Source: Myxococcales bacterium (GTDB taxonomy: Bacteria; Myxococcota_A; Polyangia; Haliangiales; Haliangiaceae). From it: 64,000 nucleotides of DNA. The stretch covers positions 1-64,000 of the forward strand of contig JAEUJY010000073.1 in assembly GCA_016794525.1 (NCBI GenBank), given 5' to 3'. Under the pieces are notes generated by a model. The model saw only the letters and a list, made by a program, of their open reading frames with translations, did not search any database and had not been told where the DNA came from. Each line of letters opens with the position of its first letter. Positions within the stretch are counted from its first letter, which is position 1. The position numbers and the translations under genes were made by a program. This document shows positions 57,196 through 64,000 of the stretch, piece after piece.

Positions 57196-60061
57196 GGCCC
57201 GGGCGTGCTGCTCGTTCGGGGTGGTGGTCGCCGCTGGATGAGCGAGGTCCACGAGCGCCGTTGGCGCGCGGCTCGGTCGGTTCCGCGGCGGCGCTTTCGC
57301 CTTCGGTGTCGTTCGTCGTCGGCTCATCAGCGCCGGCCAGGCTCAGGTCGGGCGCGTCGTTGTCCTCCGAGGGAGTCGCCTCGTCGGCGTTCTGGGCTTC
57401 GTCAGCCTCGCCGACATCCTCGGCCTCGCCAGCATCATCGCGGGCTTCCTCGTCGGCCTTCGCAGCCTCCGTCTCCGCGCCGTCGTCTGCCGTATCATCG
57501 TCATCAGTTGCCGCTTCATCAGGCGGCGAAGCCGCAGGCTTGTTGGCGATGCCGATGCGGGCCAAGTCTGCGACGCTGGTGATGCCGAGCTTTCGCAGCA
57601 GGTCGAGCGCTGCGGGCTCGATCCCGGCTTCCTTCGCGAGCTGGTCGATGATCGGTGGCTTGAACGCGATCTTGCTGAGCAGGAACGGGTTGGTCTTCCA
57701 GCCGAGTCTCTCGAAGGTCACGAGCGCGGGGCGCACGAGATCGCCGCTGGCGTCGGGCACCCACGCCGACGTGGCGAGACGACGGACGAAGGCGGCCGGG
57801 AACGGAGGCGCTTTGCGCTGGCCGTAGTGCGTCCACGTGTAGGAGCCCTCGAACACGCCACGCCCGCGCCGCTCTTCGAGATCGCCGAGGGCTTCCCATA
57901 GCAGACGCGCGCGTTCGGCGCGTTGCTCCTGCGAGAGCGACGGCAGCAGACTGAGCAGCGCTTCGAAGCCCAGCAGCTCCCAATCGATGACGACGTCGTT
58001 CTGGCCCGAGGTTTCCTCGTGGCCTGTTCGACTACGGAGTTCCCGGCGCTCCTCCCACGTGAGCGCGTTCGAGGTCTGCACCGGGCGTGGGTACCTGAGC
58101 GCTCCGCAAGCCTCGAGCAGCTCACGGACGGCTTCGCCGCGCAGGCACTCGTAGTTGTCGTCGACGACAAACACGCCAGGGACGCCCGCGAACAGCGCCT
58201 TCAGCCGGTCCGTTGCGATGTAGGCCTCGCCTGGCTTTGCCGCGGTTGGCTTCCCGTCGCCGGTATCGACAACCATGACGAAGAGGGCTTCGCGCAGCGC
58301 TGCGAGTAGCTTGTCTCGCTGCGCCGTTGAGTCGACCTTGAACGCGTTGCGGATCCGCTCCATGTCGGCGGCGTATGCCCTTTCGTTGCGGTGGGCCGCG
58401 CGTGCCCGGTATTTGGGCAACACATTCCAGACCACGTCGTCGACCTGGTCCGGCGCCGTGAGCCCGAGCGAGGCGAGGAAGCTGCGTGCCTCGGGGGCCC
58501 GGCATACAGTGCGACGGACGGTCGGGAAGCTGGTCTCGATGTCGCTTGGCAGGAACGCGTTCAACTTTGCGTTCTCGCGCGCGATGACGTGCGTTCCGTC
58601 GGCGAGACGAACCAGGGAAAGTGCACTGAAGAGGCCCGCGAGCGCTTTTTGCCCGCTCAAGAACGCATAGAGGCGCGTCAGCCACTCGTCGGACTGCGCT
58701 TCGAGGAACGCCTTGCCCAGCTTCACGACGATCTTCTCGGGCGTAATCTCTGGAACCTCGAGTTCCCGCAACAGGTACGCGCGAAGCTCGGGTGCCCGGT
58801 CCTGCGTGATGTCGGCGGTGAGCCACGCGCAGCCTCTTGCGTCGAACAGCTGCTCGAGCTGCCCGGCGCTGAAGAGATCGCGCAGGTCCTGCGTGCGTGC
58901 CAGCCTCGCGTGTGCTGCGGTGACGTGGCCGCCGTCGAAGCGTGGGAGAAGCGCTTCTTCCAGGAAGGCCTTTCGCGCCGCGTCGAAGAGCGGCGTGAAC
59001 ATCGCGCCCTCGGGGAACTTGGCTCGGTCTATCGGAAGGCAGCGCAGCGCCGAGGCATCGAGCATCCCGTTGTCGCGAAGCCAGCGAACGGCGACCACCT
59101 GCAAGTCAGCCGTCTCGCGCACGAGCTGCTGGTTCCACGGGTCGTTGCGCTGAACGTTGTCGCGGCTGGGGGTCGTGCGATACGGCCCCTGGACGAGGAA
59201 GCCAAGGTTCGTCGCTACGACGGTGGGGAAGTAGACTACGAGATGCGACGCCGCGATCGGCTGCACCGCCCATCGCCCAGGTTCATCCTTGGTGGGCGTG
59301 ACCGAGAAGGCGATCTCCACGCGCCCGACGTTCTCTCCGGCGTTCGAGGGCACGTCGCGGTGGAACACGAGCCAGTTCTGGTCGACCTCGGGCTTGCCCG
59401 TCTCCTGGCCGATGACCTTGATGCGGTGGACGTTCGCAGCGAGAGCTTCCGGCGCGCTCCGCATGTAGACGCCGGAGGCGCCGCCCTCGATGCTCCAGTT
59501 GATCTCGTCGATGTGGCGGAGGAATAGCAGCGCGCCGGGGCCGAGGTGCTGGAAACCGTTGGCGATCTCCTGCTCCGCGCGGCTGTCGCCCGACCTAAGG
59601 GGCAGGATGATCTGAGTCTCGCCTGCGGCGCGGGCCGACGACGCCACTGCCTTCGGCTGGACGTAGTTCTCGACGGCGAAGTCCTCGGCGCCCGAGTGAA
59701 TCTCGGGGCGGTCGGTGAATGTGTAGACCGACTTGAAGCCGATGCCGAAGCGGCCGATGGAGTACTGGTCCTTCGTGCTCTGGGCGATGCCGCAGACGCC
59801 GCGCACATCAGCCTCGTCGAACGGCCTCCCGAAGTGCGAGAGCTTCAGCCGGCCGGGCGACAGCGTGAAGGTGACGCTCCGAGGTCCGTTCGCGTCGCCG
59901 CGTCGACCGAGCGCGTCCTCGGCGTTCTGGAGCAGCTCGAAGAGGAAGTGCGTGCGGTCGTCGTAGCGGTCGGCGAGCAGCATCGGTCCGATGCGGCCGA
60001 TGTCAGTGCCATACCGCGTGCGGTTCTCGTCGCCGATGGCAGCGTAGTTCGACGGCGCCAT
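55505..60061 (-). CDS. Sacsin/Hsp90-like (GHKL) ATPase with large C-terminal module
   Basis: A 1518-residue protein. The N-terminal ~200 residues are a GHKL ATPase of the sacsin/Hsp90 type: N box FELLQNAEDA (Asn46, Asp49), and the G box GRFGIGFKSVY (about 103-113). A long alpha/beta middle (about 200-840) follows, then a strongly acidic linker (about 845-950, many D/E/A). The last ~560 residues form a module found again, about two-thirds identical by eye, in the upstream S24-like protein. Such ATPases act as nucleotide-dependent clamps or chaperones; several defence systems use them. The ATG at 60061 is used; a GTG one codon earlier (60064) is equally possible. Confidence 0.85.
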   Translation of the reverse strand: MAPSNYAAIGDENRTRYGTDIGRIGPMLLADRYDDRTHFLFELLQNAEDALGRRGDANGPRSVTFTLSPGRLKLSHFGRPFDEADVRGVCGIAQSTKDQYSIGRFGIGFKSVYTFTDRPEIHSGAEDFAVENYVQPKAVASSARAAGETQIILPLRSGDSRAEQEIANGFQHLGPGALLFLRHIDEINWSIEGGASGVYMRSAPEALAANVHRIKVIGQETGKPEVDQNWLVFHRDVPSNAGENVGRVEIAFSVTPTKDEPGRWAVQPIAASHLVVYFPTVVATNLGFLVQGPYRTTPSRDNVQRNDPWNQQLVRETADLQVVAVRWLRDNGMLDASALRCLPIDRAKFPEGAMFTPLFDAARKAFLEEALLPRFDGGHVTAAHARLARTQDLRDLFSAGQLEQLFDARGCAWLTADITQDRAPELRAYLLRELEVPEITPEKIVVKLGKAFLEAQSDEWLTRLYAFLSGQKALAGLFSALSLVRLADGTHVIARENAKLNAFLPSDIETSFPTVRRTVCRAPEARSFLASLGLTAPDQVDDVVWNVLPKYRARAAHRNERAYAADMERIRNAFKVDSTAQRDKLLAALREALFVMVVDTGDGKPTAAKPGEAYIATDRLKALFAGVPGVFVVDDNYECLRGEAVRELLEACGALRYPRPVQTSNALTWEERRELRSRTGHEETSGQNDVVIDWELLGFEALLSLLPSLSQEQRAERARLLWEALGDLEERRGRGVFEGSYTWTHYGQRKAPPFPAAFVRRLATSAWVPDASGDLVRPALVTFERLGWKTNPFLLSKIAFKPPIIDQLAKEAGIEPAALDLLRKLGITSVADLARIGIANKPAASPPDEAATDDDDTADDGAETEAAKADEEARDDAGEAEDVGEADEAQNADEATPSEDNDAPDLSLAGADEPTTNDTEGESAAAEPTEPRANGARGPRSSSGDHHPERAARPGQRNITGQAGLDEQAKRLGRRVASFFDGVAPDADADEAAADSSVAWQTKLVCLDVAAGGLQLEIGPLDGLPPFVKKLRVVGTEWDAFMLATNAKLRPTRVSVQPGTGPWRWEAVGFEDEQDIGLDQLALGALDVTTPRVFRVDADGVGQFVLSTTLSLGQSYRLLLPPKVGDDLGTELGDGWRIWSLDLAAQLSPATSAALKALGIDIGEASPRLEWALATALAWRTNARGDIYPVFDEGTELLVNVTGVALEDGDEVMLFLHGPALTERLPLSTSGLVSLGTPTAGRWACALLHSRTNVQTATLIFEVAQSVTEYISAAWTTSVPHGLASLVATAPPGWPIAVRWGGLAASQETIATVYGNDDRTVSFEDVHPLLEARAARASVADLVVDFRELGRRLVPLDGRASLEEVRAQLIALWQQRSERVQNLKGMWLQLMPMWFEPTTTRLGYGVDSLAIPDGADAPHDLAAWLLTIDERTNGSITRSPSRLLVLTTDVDSVLRDLREWIDNACTAARVRDAIVTDGTRWATHRKGDRQLRRREWSFDHAMNLGSVDDMLNDLTEGL

Positions 60062-61740
60062 CACAGGCCCTCCGCGAGGTCGCCAAGCATCTCATCGATG
60101 CTGCCGAGGCCGATGGCGTGTTCGAGGCTCCATACCTGCTGCTTGAGCTGCTGGCTGCCCTTGCGGTGCGTGGTCCAGCGAGCGCCATCGGTGATGATCG
60201 CGTCACGCACCTTCGCTGCCGAGCACGCGCTGTCGATCCACGTGCGGTGGTCGCGCAGCACGGCGTCGAGGTCCGTGGTGAGCACGAGGACGCGCGACGG
60301 CGAGCGCGTGATGCTGCCCATCATGCGCTCGTCGACCGTGAGGCCCCACGCCGTGAGGTCGTGAGGTGCCTCGACGTCGCTCTGCAGCGTTGCCTCTCCG
60401 AGGCCGTAGCCGAAGAGCTCGGTGACGGGCTCGAACCACGGCTTCCTGAGCTGGAGCCACGCGCCCTTGCGGCTCTGCACGAGACCGGAGCACTGCTGCC
60501 AGAGCGCCGTGAGCTGCTCGCGCACGTGCTTCAGCGATGCGCGGCCGTCGTGGGGCAGCACGCGGCGCCCCAGCTCGCCGAAGTCGACGACGAGGTCGGC
60601 AATGCGGGTACGGGCGGCGCGGGCACTTATGGTCGATACGACGCTGTCGATGGGCACCGTGCCGTCGTCGTGGCCGTACAGCGTTTCCAGCGTCTCCTCG
60701 TATGTAGCGACGACGCGCCAACGCAGCGAGACGGGCCAGCCGGGCGGCGCCGTTGCTTCGAGCGAAGCCGGCCCGGTGTGGGCGACCGCCGAGAACGACG
60801 GCGCGACGTTTTCGAGCGCGCTCTCGGCGACCTCGAAGAGCAGAGCCGTGGGCTGCACGCTGGTACGAGCATGCACGAGCGCGCAGGCCCATCGGCCCAC
60901 GGCAGGCGCGCCAAGCGAGACGAGCTCACTCGACGACAGCCCCAGCCGTTCCGTGCCGGCAGGCCCGTGGAGGAACAGCACGGCTTCGTCTTCGTCGTCT
61001 GCCGCGATTCCGCTCACGTTGACTAGCAGCTCGGCGCCCGCCTCGAATACGGGGTAGCTGTCGCCGCGCGGGTTCGTGCGCCAGGAGACGGCAGGCGCGA
61101 GCGCCCATTCAAGGCGCGGCCAGGCCTCACCGACGTCGAGACCGAGGACGGTCAGCATCTGCCGAGTGGTAGGCGAGAGCTGCGCGGCCAGGTCGAGGGA
61201 CCAGATGCGCCAGCCGTCATCCAGGGGCGTGCCGAGATCGCTCCCGACGCCCGGCGAGAGCAGCAGCCGGTATGCCTGCCCGAGGGCGAGCGTGGTGCTC
61301 TTGATGCGCTGGCCGACGCCGTCGGCGTCGACGCGGAACACGAGGACCGCCGGCACGTCGAGCGCTTCGAGGGCGAGCCTTTCTAAGCCGAGGTCCTGCT
61401 CCTCCTCGAATCCCACGGCTTCCCAGCGCCAGGGGCCCGTTCCCGGCCGCACGGGCACGCGGGCGGGGCGCGTGCGCGCGTTGGCGGCGAGCACGAAGCC
61501 ATCCCACTCGTGGCTGCCCACGACGCGGAGCTTCTTCACGAAGGGCGGCAGGCCCTCGAGCGGGCCTACCTCCAAGTAGAGGCCGCCAGCGGCGACGTCG
61601 AAGCACACGAGCTGCGCCTGCCACCCGGGGCTCTCCGTCGCGGCCGTGTCCTCATCGTCCGGGTCAGGCGCGGAGCCGTCGAAGAACGACGCCACCCGCC
61701 GACCGAGCCGCGTGGCCTGCTCGTCACCCGTGAGATCGCG
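60061..61740 (-). repeat. C-terminal paralogous module, copy in the S24-like gene
   Basis: Codons about 305-864 of the S24-like gene, the upstream partner of the module at 55505-57195. Both modules end at their stop codons with the same residues (LAEGL/LTEGL), so the duplication probably covered the whole 3' part of one gene. The module has no recognised domain; it is largely beta-rich with repeated Trp. Confidence 0.85.
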
Positions 61741-62655
61741 CCGCCCCACGTGGCGCCTTGCCTTCGGGCGCCGCTCGTAGTCGTCGGTCGAGAGTGCCTG
61801 CACCACCTTGGCCACGACGGTGATGTCGTCGTCGTCCTCGGGCCGAAGCTCGATGTTCGGGTAGCGCTCCTTGTTCGGGTTCAGTGAGACGAGCGCGACC
61901 TTGTTGTGGCGACCCTCCTTGTCGCGCTGGTCGGCCACGTACTTCTTGACCGCGTAGTTGCCGGTCTCCGGGTCGGAGAACGCGCCGCGCACCAGCACGC
62001 TCAGGTTCTGCTTGGTGCCCGACGGCCACAGCTCGAAGACCGCGTACCCGCCGTCGACGAGGCCGCTCTTGCCGTCGTCCATGCTGTGGCCCTCGATGGC
62101 CGCGATGAACATGCGGTCGTTGAGCCGACGCCCGGGCAGCGAGACGCGCACCCAGCCGAGCGTCTCAATCACCTGGTCCTGCGCGCGCTTCCCCCACTCG
62201 CCGGCGGGCTCAGAGGCGGCCGCTGCCTTCAGGCTATGGAGCGGCAGGTGCGTTCGGTACCTCTCGAGATCGCCGACGTTGTCCTCTACCACCGGTTGGC
62301 GCGACAGCTCGCTTGCCGCAAGGTGGACCTCGTCGTGGCGCAGCACGAGGCGCGGGTCGTCGGCGCAGAACACGCAGCGGCGCCCGAACACTTCGCCCGC
62401 GCGCTTCAGCGCGCGGGCGAGCGCGACCGAGCTGCGCCGCTCGGCGTGGAGCCAGCGGTACACCGCGTCGTTGACGACGAGGTCCTCGGCGAGCATCCAG
62501 CGGCCCCAGGGCGTCTCGCGGAAGCGCAGGTCTTCTCGCAGCCGCGCGTCCTCGCCGAGGCTCCAGTGCGAGGGTTCGAGCAGCTCACGCTCGCTGAACG
62601 TCGTGGGCGAGTCGGCGAGGCGCATGACGAGGGCGTCGAAGGAAGCGCGGGTCAT
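60061..62655 (-). CDS. S24-peptidase-like protein with shared C-terminal module
   Basis: An 864-residue protein. Residues about 160-270 match the S24 (LexA/UmuD) protease fold: Ser191 in EGHSMDDG and Lys237/238 in GNYAVKKYV form the Ser-Lys dyad, with the usual GLVDGGYAVFELWP and VALVSLNPNKERYPNIEL around them. A Cys pair (RRCVFCADD, 94/97) precedes it. Residues about 305-864 are the module shared with the next gene. In S24 proteins the dyad cleaves a regulatory segment upon DNA damage. An S24 domain beside the nuclease genes suggests a protease trigger that switches the system on. Start at 62655 overlaps the McrC stop as ATGA. Confidence 0.82.
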   Translation of the reverse strand: MTRASFDALVMRLADSPTTFSERELLEPSHWSLGEDARLREDLRFRETPWGRWMLAEDLVVNDAVYRWLHAERRSSVALARALKRAGEVFGRRCVFCADDPRLVLRHDEVHLAASELSRQPVVEDNVGDLERYRTHLPLHSLKAAAASEPAGEWGKRAQDQVIETLGWVRVSLPGRRLNDRMFIAAIEGHSMDDGKSGLVDGGYAVFELWPSGTKQNLSVLVRGAFSDPETGNYAVKKYVADQRDKEGRHNKVALVSLNPNKERYPNIELRPEDDDDITVVAKVVQALSTDDYERRPKARRHVGRRDLTGDEQATRLGRRVASFFDGSAPDPDDEDTAATESPGWQAQLVCFDVAAGGLYLEVGPLEGLPPFVKKLRVVGSHEWDGFVLAANARTRPARVPVRPGTGPWRWEAVGFEEEQDLGLERLALEALDVPAVLVFRVDADGVGQRIKSTTLALGQAYRLLLSPGVGSDLGTPLDDGWRIWSLDLAAQLSPTTRQMLTVLGLDVGEAWPRLEWALAPAVSWRTNPRGDSYPVFEAGAELLVNVSGIAADDEDEAVLFLHGPAGTERLGLSSSELVSLGAPAVGRWACALVHARTSVQPTALLFEVAESALENVAPSFSAVAHTGPASLEATAPPGWPVSLRWRVVATYEETLETLYGHDDGTVPIDSVVSTISARAARTRIADLVVDFGELGRRVLPHDGRASLKHVREQLTALWQQCSGLVQSRKGAWLQLRKPWFEPVTELFGYGLGEATLQSDVEAPHDLTAWGLTVDERMMGSITRSPSRVLVLTTDLDAVLRDHRTWIDSACSAAKVRDAIITDGARWTTHRKGSQQLKQQVWSLEHAIGLGSIDEMLGDLAEGL

Positions 62656-64000
62656 GTGGTGGCGCCCGCCGCTTTCGGCTCTAAGGGCGTCGTCTCGGCG
62701 AGGCCGAGACCCTCACGGACGATGGCTGCGAGCTCGTCTGCAAGCGCTGTCTTCCCGTCGTGCGTCCAGAGCCTCCGGTTCAGGTTGACGAAACGCACTC
62801 CCACCGTGCCCACGTCTGAGTCGTTGCGTCCGCGAGCCTGGAGGTCGCGCTTCGTGACGTTCGTCGCACTCGGATAGAGCAGGTGGGCGCGCTGGCAGTC
62901 GTAGCGATGGAGGTACGCGTAGAGCTGGTAGAGATCCGGCCGGCTCGGGCGCCCCCCTTCCTCTTCGACGAGGCGCTTCCACTTGGTATCGATGATCAGC
63001 GTCCTCCGCGCGCCCGCCATCTCGTGAACGAACACGAGGTCGGGCGCCATGCGCAGCACCTTCTCGTGCCCGTCAAGGTAGAGGTTGTGACGCAGCCCCT
63101 TGGCCTGCGGGAACAGCCTCGCATCCGCGAAGCGGGGCATGACCTCGGCGACGAGGAACGCGGCGATGTAGCGCTCGAACACCTGCTCCATGTCGAAGAG
63201 CAGCGAGAAGGTCTCGACCTCGCCGCTGCGCGCGTCGGGCGCCTGGCCTTCGAGCAGCATGCAGGCGAAGCCGTAGACATCCTCGAAGCGCTCGTTCTGT
63301 CTGGTGAACACCGGGCCCGGCTCGTGGTGACGGAACGGCACATCCGCCACGTCATCTAGGATCGCGAGCACCTGGTGGCACTTGACGAGCATCGAGGGGG
63401 GCAGCGCACGCGTAGCCAGCACGCGGCAGGCCTGCTTGAGGCGCACCGAGACCGGCGTGACCTCGGAGAGCACATCGTGCCGGCAGTAGAAGCGGGCCTT
63501 CTGGGCTCCGTTCTGCGCCATGTGCCGCGACAGCACGAGCTTGCCACGCAGCGTCGCGAGGTTGCCTTCCTCGGTCGCGTAGCAGCGATCGAGGCCGCGC
63601 TGCAGCTCGAACAGCGTCCGCTCGAGAAAGGCGTCGACGAGCTGGTCGTGGAGGTTGCTCCGCGAGAGCGCCTGCTCGGCCAACCCGCGCGCCCGGACGG
63701 CGACGAGGCCCCCGCGCAGCAACATCTCCGTCAGGTTGCCGCGGATGTTGCCGACCGTCTCGTCGCTGTCCTGCGCGGCGGGATCGTCGGCCTTGGGCAA
63801 GATCTCGACCTGAAGGCCAGGAACCTGCATCACGCCGACCCACGGCCCGACGAGGCAGTGGTTGCGCCGCCAACGGAAGATCGCCGACTCACCACGGTCC
63901 TCGCGTACAGCCTCGCTACGTAGGAGCCGGTCGTAGAGCCGGGGGGGCAGCACACGGCGCGAGAGCGTTCCGAGCCCGCCGCTGTCGCCGTCGGAATCGG
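62652..64000 (-). CDS. McrC-family restriction protein, 5' end beyond window
   Basis: At least 449 residues are visible and the frame stays open to the right edge. A GTG at 63953 is possible but in-frame codons continue upstream (DGDSGGLGTLSRRVLPPRLY), so the true start is outside. Family segments are FRWRRNHCLVGPWVGVMQVP, GLQVEILPKADDPAAQDSDE, LRGGLVAVRARGLAEQALSR, LRGKLVLSRHMAQN, and the C-terminal PD-(D/E)XK nuclease core APDLVFVHEMAG, TLIIDTKWKRL. McrC is the nuclease partner of the McrB GTPase, which would be expected just upstream. The stop overlaps the S24-like start as ATGA. Confidence 0.88.
   Translation of the reverse strand, partial: DSDGDSGGLGTLSRRVLPPRLYDRLLRSEAVREDRGESAIFRWRRNHCLVGPWVGVMQVPGLQVEILPKADDPAAQDSDETVGNIRGNLTEMLLRGGLVAVRARGLAEQALSRSNLHDQLVDAFLERTLFELQRGLDRCYATEEGNLATLRGKLVLSRHMAQNGAQKARFYCRHDVLSEVTPVSVRLKQACRVLATRALPPSMLVKCHQVLAILDDVADVPFRHHEPGPVFTRQNERFEDVYGFACMLLEGQAPDARSGEVETFSLLFDMEQVFERYIAAFLVAEVMPRFADARLFPQAKGLRHNLYLDGHEKVLRMAPDLVFVHEMAGARRTLIIDTKWKRLVEEEGGRPSRPDLYQLYAYLHRYDCQRAHLLYPSATNVTKRDLQARGRNDSDVGTVGVRFVNLNRRLWTHDGKTALADELAAIVREGLGLAETTPLEPKAAGATT

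Noticed and set aside
1-64000. tRNA, rRNA, CRISPR arrays and insertion sequences
   Set aside because: No cloverleaf with a TTC-containing T loop, no rRNA-like stretch, no regular repeat-spacer array, and no transposase or integrase frame was found by eye.

Overview
The window looks like chromosome from a very high-GC member of the Myxococcota (Kofleriaceae/Haliangium-like, inferred). Evidence: strong G/C third-position bias, many short lipoproteins with LAAC/LAAAC lipoboxes, eukaryote-like Ser/Thr kinases (one with TPRs), a TIGR03001-type sigma factor, Cys-rich D-x-D-G-x-x-D-C repeats, a DUF4388 protein, and dense coding on both strands with GTGA/ATGA overlaps. I see no rRNA, tRNA or CRISPR array.

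1-38 kb is ordinary, very GC-rich chromosome. 0.5-3.6 kb holds a Tat-exported multicopper oxidase, an ECF sigma factor with a fused anti-sigma-type zinc finger, and a thioredoxin. Two near-identical promoters (GAACCC-N17-TCTCAYC) flank the sigma gene and drive the thioredoxin and a divergent 29-residue membrane peptide, both apparently leaderless. 3.6-10.6 kb has MtfA, a bacterial expansin, BolA, a TonB-dependent receptor with partner lipoprotein, an ATP-grasp protein and a barrel protein. 10.6-18.2 kb has three lipoprotein genes sharing a GCAAC-N15-CGTC promoter around a divergent sigma factor / Ser-Thr kinase pair with a perfect inverted repeat between them. 18.3-38 kb holds a kynureninase-like enzyme, a GNAT, a GH114 glycosidase, a TPR kinase, a truncated metallopeptidase, a VWA protein and a triplet of helically phased palindromes at 34.15-34.27 kb.

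38.3-45.3 kb is transitional and less GC-rich. Two copies of a queG-like 3' fragment bracket a PASTA lipoprotein, a secreted protein of three ~216-residue repeats, a CPCC/DUF6714 fusion and an EVE-HNH nuclease. A zinc-ribbon/lectin-like membrane protein follows.

45.46 kb to the right edge is one compact minus-strand operon in which every stop overlaps the next start. In transcription order it encodes a McrC-family nuclease (5' end off the window), an S24-peptidase-like protein, a sacsin/Hsp90-like ATPase sharing a ~560-residue C-terminal module with it, an unknown 327-residue protein, a UvrD-type helicase with a RelE/ParE-like N-terminus, a 1939-residue DEAH helicase with a DUF1998-type zinc cluster, and a Cas4/AddB-like PD-(D/E)XK nuclease. 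The parts match anti-phage systems (McrBC, DISARM, Druantia), but this combination fits none I can name; it is the best candidate for an undescribed system here.
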